Assembly (NCBI RefSeq): GCF_003074135.1 | Contig: NZ_PPDK01000001.1 | Coordinates: forward strand, 3,162,001 to 3,226,000 | Length of the DNA stretch: 64,000 bases | Source of the DNA: Euzebya tangerina | Lineage (GTDB): Bacteria > Actinomycetota > Nitriliruptoria > Euzebyales > Euzebyaceae | Direction: 5' to 3' | Part shown: piece by piece, positions 42,997 through 50,320 of the stretch | Numbering within the stretch: position 1 is the stretch's first letter | How the letters are laid out: the number at the start of each line of letters is the position of its first letter | Notes under the pieces: model-generated | What the model saw: only the letters and a program-made list of their open reading frames with translations | Database searches by the model: none | Told to the model about the DNA's origin: nothing | Program-made: the position numbers and the translations under genes

Positions 42997-43901
42997 ACAC
43001 CACCCTCGTGAGGACCTTCGTGGCCTTCGCCCGGCCACACACGATCATCGGCACGGTGCTCGCGGTCGTGGCGTTGTGGGCGATGGCCGGCTCGACCGTG
43101 GGTGATTCGGTTGTGGCGGCCGGTCTTGGCGCGCTGCTCCTGGCGCTGGCGGCCGCGCTGGCCACCAACGTCTACATCGTCGGGATCAACCAGCTGACCG
43201 ACGTGGCCATCGATCGCATCAACAAGCCGTACCTGCCGCTGGCGGCCGGTTCGATCACCCGGTCGACCGGCCGCGTATGGGTCGTGGTGTCCGGGCTCGT
43301 GGCCGTGGGCGCGGCGGCCCTGGCGGGTCCGTGGCTGTTGGCTGCGGTCGTCATCGGTCTCGTCGTGGGGACTGCGTACTCCGTGAAGCCCTTCCGGCTG
43401 AAGCAGAACCACCTGGCTGCGGCCGCGGCGATCACCTCGGTGCGGGCGCTGGCGGTCAACCTGCTCGTGTACGCCCACTTCCACGGCCTGGTCGCCGGCG
43501 AGGTGGCGATCCCCCGGTACATCTGGGCGCTGACGGGGATGGTCCTGGGGCTGACCATCTCGATCGCCTGGTTCAAGGACATCCCCGATGCCGATGGGGA
43601 TGCCCGCCATGGGATCGGGACCCTCGTGCTGCGTGTGGGGCTGGCCCGCGTCCTGGCTGTTGGCCTGGCCGTGCTGTCGGCGTGCTACCTCTCACTCATC
43701 GTGGCCGGCGTGGTGGGGCTCGCGGGGGTCAACGGCGCTCTGCTGGCCGGGGGGCACGTGGTCCTGCTGGTGGCCCTGGGGATCATCGTCCGCCAGATCG
43801 ATCCGGACGACCCGGCGACGCTGAAGCGCTTCTACGCGCGGATCTGGTGGCTGTTCTTCGCCGAGTACGTCGCCTTCCCGCTGGCAGTCCTGCTGGCGTG
43901 A
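42993..43901 (+). CDS. UbiA prenyltransferase, homogentisate-phytyltransferase-like
   Basis: A 302-residue membrane enzyme with about eight helices and both Asp-rich prenyl-diphosphate sites: NQLTDVAIDRINKPYLPL (first) and KDIPDADGD (second). The wording of the first motif (NQLTDVxIDRINKP) is that of homogentisate/plastoquinone and related UbiA proteins, rather than MenA. It may attach a prenyl chain to an aromatic acid to make a quinone or tocopherol-like lipid; the substrate is inferred. The GTG overlaps the ROK stop, so the two genes are coupled. Confidence 0.85.
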   Translation: MNTTLVRTFVAFARPHTIIGTVLAVVALWAMAGSTVGDSVVAAGLGALLLALAAALATNVYIVGINQLTDVAIDRINKPYLPLAAGSITRSTGRVWVVVSGLVAVGAAALAGPWLLAAVVIGLVVGTAYSVKPFRLKQNHLAAAAAITSVRALAVNLLVYAHFHGLVAGEVAIPRYIWALTGMVLGLTISIAWFKDIPDADGDARHGIGTLVLRVGLARVLAVGLAVLSACYLSLIVAGVVGLAGVNGALLAGGHVVLLVALGIIVRQIDPDDPATLKRFYARIWWLFFAEYVAFPLAVLLA

Positions 43902-43912
43902 CCGAGTGGGCG

Positions 43913-44743
43913 TCACGCGACCCGGACGTCGGCGGCCACCAGCAGCGCGACCAGCACCAAGCCCGTGAGCATCGCCAGCCGGTAGGCCAGCTCCCGGGCC
44001 CCCCTCACGGCCGCGACACCCAGCGCCGCGAGGAGCACGACACAGACCAAGCCGGCACCCACCCGGAGGGCCGGCGCGAAGCTCGGCGCCCCCGCCAGGA
44101 TCACGGCCGTTCCCGCCGCCAGGCACCCGATCGTCGCGACCGTCGAGCCCACGGCGCCGACCCGCTGTGGCAGGCCCCGGACGCCAGCCGCCCGGTCGCG
44201 ATCGAGGTCCGGCAGCACGTTGGCGAAGTGCACGCCCGCCCCGAAGGCGGCCCCCGTCGCGGCGGCCCACAGCGGCGCGAGGGTCCCGACGACGGACGCG
44301 GTGACCACCGAGGGGAGCAGACCGAACGACAGCAGGTAGGGAAGCACGCTGGCGGCCGTGGCCTTCAGCCCGAGGTTGTACGCCCAGCCACCCGCGACTG
44401 CGAGCAGGTGGATCCCCGCCGCCAGGGGCCCGAGCGCCAACGACAGCAGGACACACGCAGCCAGGGCCACCCCCGCCGCGGTGCCGACCGCGCCAGTCGC
44501 CAGGGATCCGTCGGCCAACGGCTTGTCGGGCCGACCGCTGTCGCGACCGGCGCGGTCGTCCAGCCAGTCGTTGGACCACCCGATGGAGAGCTGCCCCGTC
44601 CCGACCGCCCCGACGACCAGGAGGGTCTGACCCAGGCTGGCGTCTGCTGAGATGGCAAGCCCGGCGGCGACCACGACCACCACCAGCGACGGTCCCAGAT
44701 GTGCTGCGGCCGCCAGGTGACGGATCAGGGTGAGGCGTGACAC
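43913..44743 (-). CDS. UbiA-family prenyltransferase
   Basis: A 276-residue membrane protein of the UbiA superfamily with Asp-rich motifs GWSNDWLDDRAGRDSGRPDKPLADG and NVLPDLDRDRAAG. Eight helices are likely. It is not closely similar to the divergent-type UbiA gene it converges on, so a different lipid product is likely. The GTG at 44743 lies one base after the stop of the upstream gene; a TTG at 44764 is a weaker start. The substrate is unknown. Confidence 0.82.
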   Translation of the reverse strand: MSRLTLIRHLAAAAHLGPSLVVVVVAAGLAISADASLGQTLLVVGAVGTGQLSIGWSNDWLDDRAGRDSGRPDKPLADGSLATGAVGTAAGVALAACVLLSLALGPLAAGIHLLAVAGGWAYNLGLKATAASVLPYLLSFGLLPSVVTASVVGTLAPLWAAATGAAFGAGVHFANVLPDLDRDRAAGVRGLPQRVGAVGSTVATIGCLAAGTAVILAGAPSFAPALRVGAGLVCVVLLAALGVAAVRGARELAYRLAMLTGLVLVALLVAADVRVA

Positions 44744-44744
44744 C

Positions 44745-45263
44745 TCACCGACGGCGTCGGACAACCATCGTCACGATCACGACGACGGCAACGCCGAGGG
44801 CGATGCGGATGCCCAGGTCACTCCTGATCGTGGGGGCCAGCGTCACGACCATCAGGGGGACCAGCAGGATCACGAGCACCCAGGAGAGGTTGCGGAAGCG
44901 CTCCATCACCAGTGGCGGGCCATCTCGCAGCTCCTCGGGCAACGCGGACTGGTCGTCGTCCTCGTCCTCGCTGCGTCGGCGGAAGCGGGGTGCCTTGACC
45001 GATTCAGGACGGGCAGGTTCGGGCCGCAGGGCCGCACTGGCGTCGCGCACCTCGTCCATCCGCTGGGCCAGGGTGCGAAGGGCTGCCTCGCGCTGTCCCT
45101 CCTCGACCATCACCTCGACGTCGCCATCGGGGGCTGGATCCGTGGTCCAGGCCCGGATGCCGGCCCGTTCGAGGACGACGACCACGGCCTCGGCCGTATG
45201 CTGATCGAACGTGGTGACGGCCGTGCCTGGATGCGACGAGCCTGGGTGTGAGGAGGAGTCCAT
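44745..45263 (-). CDS. Membrane protein with DUF2007-like N-terminal domain
   Basis: A 172-residue protein. Residues about 17-70 (TTFDQHTAEAVVVVLERAGIRAWT, then EVMVEEGQREAALRTLAQRM) follow the DUF2007 pattern of putative signal proteins. A charged linker leads to two helices (about 125-145 and 147-166), ending in MVVRRRR. It is cotranscribed with the second UbiA gene, one base apart. The function is unknown. Confidence 0.7.
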   Translation of the reverse strand: MDSSSHPGSSHPGTAVTTFDQHTAEAVVVVLERAGIRAWTTDPAPDGDVEVMVEEGQREAALRTLAQRMDEVRDASAALRPEPARPESVKAPRFRRRSEDEDDDQSALPEELRDGPPLVMERFRNLSWVLVILLVPLMVVTLAPTIRSDLGIRIALGVAVVVIVTMVVRRRR

Positions 45264-45297
45264 GAGGGCAGGTCTGTTGGGATTGTTCGGGACGGAC

Positions 45298-45303
45298 TAG
45301 ACT
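45298..45303 (+). promoter_or_regulatory. -10 element of plsC, leadered
   Basis: TAGACT lies 42 bases before the GTG, with GGAGG in the leader about 15-20 bases before the start. This gene therefore has a normal leader. Confidence 0.45.
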
Positions 45304-45345
45304 GCCGGTGCTTGGAGCAGCGAGTGATCTGGAGGACGTGGCTAC

Positions 45346-46092
45346 GTGGCAGCAGATGAGAAGATGCCGCTCCTGTACCGCACGATCCACACGGTACTGC
45401 CACCGGTCCTGACTGCGCTGTATCGGCCCACCGTGGAAGGACTCGAACACATCCCCACCGACGGGCCGGCCATCCTGGCGTCCAACCACCTGTCGTTCCT
45501 CGACCACTTCTTCCTCCCGGCCTACATCAACCGGCCGATCTTCTTCCTCGGCAAGAGCGACTACTTCCGAGGCTGGCAGCGATACTTCTTCGAGAACGTC
45601 GGCGTCAAGCCGATCGATCGGGAGGGCGGCGATGCGGGCGAGCGATCGCTGCGGACCGGCCAGCGCATCCTCGACGAGGGCAAGCTGCTCGGCATCTATC
45701 CGGAGGGCACCCGCAGCCCTGACGGCCGGCTGTACCGCGGCAAGACCGGCCCCGTTCGACTGGCACTGCGAGCTGGTGTCCCGATCCTGCCCGTGGCCAT
45801 GCTCGGCGTGTTCGACATCCTGCCGCCCGGCAGGTCCGTCCCGCGCGTGACCGGCAAGGTCGGCGTCAAGATCGGCAGGCCGCTGGACTTCTCCCGCTAC
45901 GAGGGGCAGGAGGACAACAAGTTCGCGCTCCGGTCGGCGACCGACGAGCTGATGTATGAGCTGATGCTGCTGTCCGGTCAGGAGTACGTCGACGAGTACG
46001 CAGCCCAGGTCAAGGCCGGTGAGGTCGACATCGGCAGCGGTGACCTGGTCGAGCTGGGCCGGATCGTGGATGAGGAGCACCGCGCAGCGTGA
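45346..46092 (+). CDS. plsC: 1-acyl-sn-glycerol-3-phosphate acyltransferase
   Basis: A 248-residue acyltransferase that makes phosphatidic acid from lysophosphatidic acid at the membrane. Acyltransferase motifs are present: block I SNHLSFLDHFFLP (NHxxxxD), block II FFLGKSDYFRG, block III YPEGTRSPDG and the block IV region VPILPVAM. Its N-terminus could be a short amphipathic or membrane-associated stretch. It starts a unit running rightward. Confidence 0.9.
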   Translation: MAADEKMPLLYRTIHTVLPPVLTALYRPTVEGLEHIPTDGPAILASNHLSFLDHFFLPAYINRPIFFLGKSDYFRGWQRYFFENVGVKPIDREGGDAGERSLRTGQRILDEGKLLGIYPEGTRSPDGRLYRGKTGPVRLALRAGVPILPVAMLGVFDILPPGRSVPRVTGKVGVKIGRPLDFSRYEGQEDNKFALRSATDELMYELMLLSGQEYVDEYAAQVKAGEVDIGSGDLVELGRIVDEEHRAA

Positions 46093-46131
46093 CCGCGCCG
46101 TCAGTCGCGCGAGAATCCCACCGGCTCGTCG

Positions 46132-46698
46132 CTAGTCCTGCAGTCGGCTGGTGGTGCGGGCGTCCAATAGGTCACGGCCGAAGGCGATCAGCTCATCGGT
46201 CTTCTCGGGACCGACCGTGAACGACAGGCTCTGCGGCTGCATCGACAGCGCGTAGCCGATCACGTCCGGATCCTCCAGGCTGATCGGATCTGCGTGTCCG
46301 GTCTGGCCTGGTGTGTTGAGCATGACGGCCAGTGAGACGTCCAGTTGCAGGCCGTCCGGATGACTTGCCGTGGAGATCTGCGTTCCCACGATCGTGTCCA
46401 GGGGGTGGCACGACATGGTCGTCTCGAACGTCGTGTCCACGCTCTCGGGGCCACGGTCGTAGTGCTCCTCGCTGACGATGACCGACTGCAGTTCGGTGTC
46501 GGTCAGCAGCCACATGATGATGTCCAGGTGCACGTGTCCGGCGTCGCACAGGTCGCTGGCCATGCTGAGGAGGTGTGCTCGGATCGGCTCGTTCGGGACG
46601 ATCCGGATCAGGTGATCCGGCAGCCACCCGAGTGTCGGTCGGTGTGCTGCCAAGGCGCTCGAGAGCTCGAAGTCCCAGGCTTGTTGCATTGCGCTCAT
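46132..46698 (-). CDS. Hypothetical protein
   Basis: A 188-residue protein that I do not recognise. It is acidic to neutral with no signal peptide, membrane helix or obvious enzyme motif. An internal segment (SFTVGPEKTDELIAFGRDLLDAR) near the C-terminus looks like a helix. The open frame runs further upstream (to 46968), but that would cross the divergent molybdenum-oxidoreductase start. ATG codons at 46707, 46698 and 46689 are all possible; 46698 is taken as a compromise. Confidence 0.55.
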   Translation of the reverse strand: MSAMQQAWDFELSSALAAHRPTLGWLPDHLIRIVPNEPIRAHLLSMASDLCDAGHVHLDIIMWLLTDTELQSVIVSEEHYDRGPESVDTTFETTMSCHPLDTIVGTQISTASHPDGLQLDVSLAVMLNTPGQTGHADPISLEDPDVIGYALSMQPQSLSFTVGPEKTDELIAFGRDLLDARTTSRLQD

Positions 46699-46701
46699 GT
46701 C

Positions 46702-46707
46702 TAGCAT
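46702..46707 (+). promoter_or_regulatory. -10 element of the molybdenum-oxidoreductase gene
   Basis: TAGCAT followed by a leader of about 31 bases that contains AAGGGA before the ATG at 46739. Confidence 0.4.
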
Positions 46708-46738
46708 GTGCCGCCTGCTGCGACGCAAGGGATTGCTC

Positions 46739-47317
46739 ATGCCCACCAAGAACAGCGACCGGTTGCCGCCAGGCCAGTACGAGGCGCGGGGCTGGCCGGT
46801 CCTCAACTTCGGTCGAACGCCGTCGGTCGACGAGCAGACCGCAACCGTGCGGGTGTGGGGCGCCGTCGAGCAGGAGCGTCGCTGGACCATCGCCGAGTTC
46901 AAGGCCCTGCCGACCGTCACGCGCACCGCCGACTTCCACTGCGTCACGAAGTTCAGCGTGTTCGACAACGAGTGGTTCGGGGTCGCTCCGCGGACCGTCT
47001 TCGACGAGGTCGGGCTCCAACCGGACGCCTCACACGTGATGCTGCACGGTGCGGAGGGCTACACCACCAACGTTCCCCTGTCCGCGCTGCTCGACGACGA
47101 CGTCGTGTTCGCGTGGCGTCGGAACGGCGAGGACATCAGCGTCGAGCACGGCTGGCCCCTGCGGCTGATCCTGCCGAAGCGCTACGCCTGGAAGTCGTGC
47201 AAGTGGCTCACCGGTGTCGAAGTGATGACGGCTGACAGGCGTGGCTTCTGGGAGGAGCGGGGATACCACAACGATGCAGATCCCTTCACCGAGCAGCGCT
47301 ACAGCTATCAGGAGTAG
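46739..47317 (+). CDS. Sulfite-oxidase-like molybdopterin oxidoreductase
   Basis: A 192-residue protein with the Oxidored_molyb fold of sulfite oxidase/MsrP-like proteins. The molybdenum-binding Cys is in ADFHCVTKFSVFDNEWFG, and MLHGAEGYTTNVPLSALLDDD, GWPLRLILPKRYAWKSCKWL and FWEERGYH are conserved-like segments. It has no Tat signal, so it seems cytosolic. An AAGGGA ribosome site lies six bases before the ATG. It is coupled (12 bp) to the FeS photolyase gene. The substrate is unknown. Confidence 0.85.
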   Translation: MPTKNSDRLPPGQYEARGWPVLNFGRTPSVDEQTATVRVWGAVEQERRWTIAEFKALPTVTRTADFHCVTKFSVFDNEWFGVAPRTVFDEVGLQPDASHVMLHGAEGYTTNVPLSALLDDDVVFAWRRNGEDISVEHGWPLRLILPKRYAWKSCKWLTGVEVMTADRRGFWEERGYHNDADPFTEQRYSYQE

Positions 47318-47329
47318 GGGCGGGCGGCG

Positions 47330-48820
47330 ATGAGCAGGCGAACCGTCGTCGTCCTGGGGGACCAGCTCAGCCGGACGGGTGGCGCCTTGGCCGACGTGGG
47401 ACCGGAGGACGCCAGCGTCCGCATGGTCATCAGCCGGGCCAAGCTGGCGCAGCGTCCCTGGCACCGGGCCAAGCTGCACCTGGTCCTGTCGGCAATGCGG
47501 CGCTTCGCCGACGGTCTGGAGGCGGAGGGGTTCCAGGTCGATCTGCGCACGGCGGACACGTTCGCGGACGGGCTGACGGGGACCACCGATCCGGTGGTGA
47601 TGGCTCCCTCGTCCTGGGATCTGCGGGCGCATCTGGATGACCTCGGCGTCGAGCAGGTGCCCAACGATGCGTTCATCGTCGGCGAGCAGGGCTTCGCAGA
47701 GTGGGCCGAGGGCCGCAAGAGCCTGGGCCTCGAGTGGTTCTACCGCGAGGTCCGCAAGGACACCGGCTGGTTGATGACCGACGAGGGGGAGCCGGCGGGC
47801 GGGGAGTGGAACTACGACTCGGAGAACCGCGAGACACCCCCACGTCAGGGTGTGGATCCACCGGCCCCCTGGCGCCCCACCGAGGACGACGTCGACACCG
47901 CCGTCCGCTCGCAGGTCTCAGCGTTCGAGAACGCGTTGGATCTGGAGCTCTACGGGTCGATGGATCAGCGACTCTTCCCGGTCACCCGCGACGAGGCGCT
48001 GGCTGCCCTGGATGACTTCGTCTCGAATCGGCTTGGCGGCTTCGGGCCGCTGGAGGACGCCGTCATCGCGGAGCAACCCATCCTGTGGCACAGCCTGCTC
48101 AGCGTGCCGCTCAACTACGGGCTGCTGCATCCCCGCGAGGTGTGTGAGGCCACCGACGCTGCCTGGCGGGATGGTCGCCGGAACCTGCCACTCAACTCCC
48201 TGGAGGGCTTCCTGCGGCAGATCTGTGGCTGGCGCGAGTACGTCTGGGGCATCTACTGGCACCGGATGCCGCACTGGCGCAGCGACAATCACCTGGGACA
48301 GGACGGCGCGGTCCCCGATGCGTTCTGGACCGGTGAGACGGACATGGCCTGCGTCCGTGGGACCATCGACGACCTGCTGAGCCGTGGCTGGAACCACCAC
48401 ATCCCGCGGCTGATGATCCTGGGTTCCTACGCCCTGATGGTCGGAACGGACCCGCAGGAGCTGACCGAGTGGTTCCACTCGATGTACGTCGACGCCTTCG
48501 ACTGGGTGATGGTGCCCAACGTGATCGGCATGTCCCAGTGGGCCGACGGTGGGGTGATGGCGACCAAGCCGTACGCCTCCTCGGCGCGCTACGTCAACAA
48601 GATGACGACGTACTGCGGCGACTGTGCCTTCGATCACACCACCCGAACCGAACCGGACAGCTGCCCCTTCAACAGCCTGTACTGGGACTTCCTGGCCCGT
48701 CACCGTGACACGCTGGCGGAGAACCGGCGCATGTCGATGATCCTCGGCAACCTCGACCGCTTCGATGACGCCGAACGGCGTGCGATCGCCGACCGGGCCG
48801 GTCAATTCAGGACCGACTGA
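47330..48820 (+). CDS. FeS-type (6-4) photolyase/cryptochrome (FeS-BCP, PhrB-like)
   Basis: A 496-residue member of the iron-sulfur bacterial cryptochrome/photolyase group, which repairs (6-4) photoproducts with FAD and light. It carries the four likely 4Fe-4S ligands: Cys299 (RQICGWREY), Cys429 and Cys432 (YCGDCAFD) and Cys445 (DSCPFNSLYW). The start follows the family pattern (VVVLGDQLSR), and NVIGMSQWADGGVMATKPYASSARYVNKMTTYC is the conserved FAD-proximal stretch. It sits directly after a molybdenum oxidoreductase, a pairing that may reflect shared stress or light conditions, by inference. Confidence 0.9.
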   Translation: MSRRTVVVLGDQLSRTGGALADVGPEDASVRMVISRAKLAQRPWHRAKLHLVLSAMRRFADGLEAEGFQVDLRTADTFADGLTGTTDPVVMAPSSWDLRAHLDDLGVEQVPNDAFIVGEQGFAEWAEGRKSLGLEWFYREVRKDTGWLMTDEGEPAGGEWNYDSENRETPPRQGVDPPAPWRPTEDDVDTAVRSQVSAFENALDLELYGSMDQRLFPVTRDEALAALDDFVSNRLGGFGPLEDAVIAEQPILWHSLLSVPLNYGLLHPREVCEATDAAWRDGRRNLPLNSLEGFLRQICGWREYVWGIYWHRMPHWRSDNHLGQDGAVPDAFWTGETDMACVRGTIDDLLSRGWNHHIPRLMILGSYALMVGTDPQELTEWFHSMYVDAFDWVMVPNVIGMSQWADGGVMATKPYASSARYVNKMTTYCGDCAFDHTTRTEPDSCPFNSLYWDFLARHRDTLAENRRMSMILGNLDRFDDAERRAIADRAGQFRTD

Positions 48821-48836
48821 CCTCGGCTGGTCTCGG

Positions 48837-49367
48837 TCACCGTCCCGGAACCGGGACGGTCAGTTCGGCTCCGCCCCAACCGTTGGCCTGATCGCGGCCC
48901 TGGATGACGACCTCTGACACGTCCTCGGGGATCTCGATGCCGGACTGTGACCGGGTGAACGGCTGCTCGTTCGCGTGATGGTGGGCAAGTGGCCGGATGC
49001 CGAGCTCCTCCCGGTCCGGCGAGAGCACGCGCCAGGCATCGGCGTACCGCTCAGGCGTGTCGTAGGGGGACGACAGGGTGACAGCGGCCGTGAAGGTGCC
49101 GTCGCCATCCTCGGTCAACTCGGCATCCACCACGTCCGGATGGAGCTGCTCGGCCGACGCCGACACGGAGGCGTCATCTGACGGCAACGCCTCCTCTGAC
49201 GGCAACACCTCCTCTGACGGCAACGTCTCCTCTGACGGGCCGACCGTCTCGATGCCGCCGGCACTGGCCGTGTCCCCTGTCGCCTGGTCCGGGTCAGCGG
49301 CCTGCGCACACCCGATGAGCACCATGGTCAGGGCAGCGGCGAGAACGGCAGGGCGGCGCACCATCAC
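48837..49367 (-). CDS. Lipoprotein with Ser/Glu/Leu/Pro repeats
   Basis: A 176-residue exported lipoprotein: VMVRRPAVLAAALTMVLIGCAQA has an n-region, hydrophobic core and lipobox LIGC. A tandem repeat of PSEE(T/V/A)L follows (about 41-60), then a small beta-rich domain with VTLSSPYDTPERYADAWRVLSPDREELGIRPLAHHHANEQPFTRSQSG. That segment recalls lipoproteins with a Ig-like/PQQ-type sandwich, but no family is certain. The GTG at 49367 was chosen because TACGGT ends six bases before it. Confidence 0.75.
   Translation of the reverse strand: MMVRRPAVLAAALTMVLIGCAQAADPDQATGDTASAGGIETVGPSEETLPSEEVLPSEEALPSDDASVSASAEQLHPDVVDAELTEDGDGTFTAAVTLSSPYDTPERYADAWRVLSPDREELGIRPLAHHHANEQPFTRSQSGIEIPEDVSEVVIQGRDQANGWGGAELTVPVPGR
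49177..49238 (-). repeat. 18-bp tandem repeat in the lipoprotein gene
   Basis: Three 18-bp units of TCTGACGGCAACGNCTCC run 49177-49230, with a partial fourth. They encode the Pro-Ser-Glu-Glu-x-Leu repeats of the mature lipoprotein, and the unit number could change without a frameshift. Confidence 0.75.
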
Positions 49368-49379
49368 CCATCGACCGTA
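49368..49379 (-). promoter_or_regulatory. Leaderless-type -10 element of the lipoprotein gene
   Basis: TACGGT ends six bases before the GTG at 49367. Confidence 0.55.
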
Positions 49380-49427
49380 CGGCGAATCCGCTCGGTCGGC
49401 CGCGAAACGTGAGCCCGCTCCACGTGC

Positions 49428-49440
49428 GATGCTGGAGGTG
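49428..49440 (+). promoter_or_regulatory. -10 element of the zinc-ribbon/discoidin gene
   Basis: GATGCT (nAnnnT) ends seven bases before the ATG at 49441. GGAGGTG lies in the spacer but directly against the ATG, too close to work as a usual ribosome site. Confidence 0.4.
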
Positions 49441-50307
49441 ATGTCTGCAGTCTCAGAGGATGAACCGGCCGGGGCGACGGCGTGTCCGCACTGCGATGCC
49501 CCGGTCATGGCAGACCAGCGCTTCTGCACCAACTGCGGCGGCTCGCTCACGGCCGCAGCCGAGGTTGCAGCCGACCTGACCGATCAGAAGGCCGCACGGC
49601 TGGTCGAGTGCGACGTCTGTGGAGCCGGCAACGCCCAGAGCCGTCCGCTGTGCGCCGTCTGCAGCGCACCGCTGCGCGACGAGATCCCCGGCGGGGACGC
49701 GCTGCCGGAGGAGCTGGACACCCCGGTCACGGCGACCTCACCCGACGGCCCGGAACGCCGGGATGTCCCCACGCTCGTCCTCAGCCTGGTCATCCTCGCG
49801 GCGCTCGTGACCGCTGGTGTGATGCTCAGTCTGCTGAGCAGCCGGTTCGGACCGCTGGACGATGAGGCGATTCCGACCGGCGTGGCCCTCCAGGCGGCCT
49901 CAGCCAGCAGCGCACTCGGGGACCACCCGGCCTCCCTGGCCATCGATGGTGACACGGCGACCGCCTGGACCGAAGCGGCCAGCGGATCGGGTCAGGACCA
50001 GTGGTTGGAGGTGACGATGGCGAGCGAGGTCTCCGTCAGCCGGATCCTGCTGTGGAACGGCGACCAGCGCGACGACACCCGCTTCGACGAGAACGGCCGG
50101 GCAGCCGCCATCCGCATCGAGGTCACCGACGACGTCGCCGACCGGCAGTTCCGCGTCGTCCTGGAGGACACCAGCGGTCCCCAGCAGGTCGACCTGCCCG
50201 AGCCGGTCGTCACCGACCGCGTCCGGGTCGTGGTGGAGGACGCGATCGCGGGAGACCGGTACACCGACCTCGCGATCAGCGAGATCGTGGTCCAGGCCGC
50301 CCCGTAG
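49441..50307 (+). CDS. Membrane protein with two zinc ribbons and an outside discoidin-like domain
   Basis: A 288-residue protein: two zinc ribbons in the cytosol (CPHCDAPVMADQRFCTNC, about 15-32; CDVCGAGNAQSRPLCAVC, about 59-76), one helix (about 109-131), then a beta-sandwich resembling F5/8 type-C/NADase-type domains (SLAIDGDTATAWTEAASGSGQD, then FDENGRAAAIRIEV). That kind of domain binds sugars or lipids outside the cell. ATG at 49441; a second ATG eleven bases earlier also fits. The function is unknown. Confidence 0.75.
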   Translation: MSAVSEDEPAGATACPHCDAPVMADQRFCTNCGGSLTAAAEVAADLTDQKAARLVECDVCGAGNAQSRPLCAVCSAPLRDEIPGGDALPEELDTPVTATSPDGPERRDVPTLVLSLVILAALVTAGVMLSLLSSRFGPLDDEAIPTGVALQAASASSALGDHPASLAIDGDTATAWTEAASGSGQDQWLEVTMASEVSVSRILLWNGDQRDDTRFDENGRAAAIRIEVTDDVADRQFRVVLEDTSGPQQVDLPEPVVTDRVRVVVEDAIAGDRYTDLAISEIVVQAAP

Positions 50308-50320
50308 CGCGTCCTGCCGG

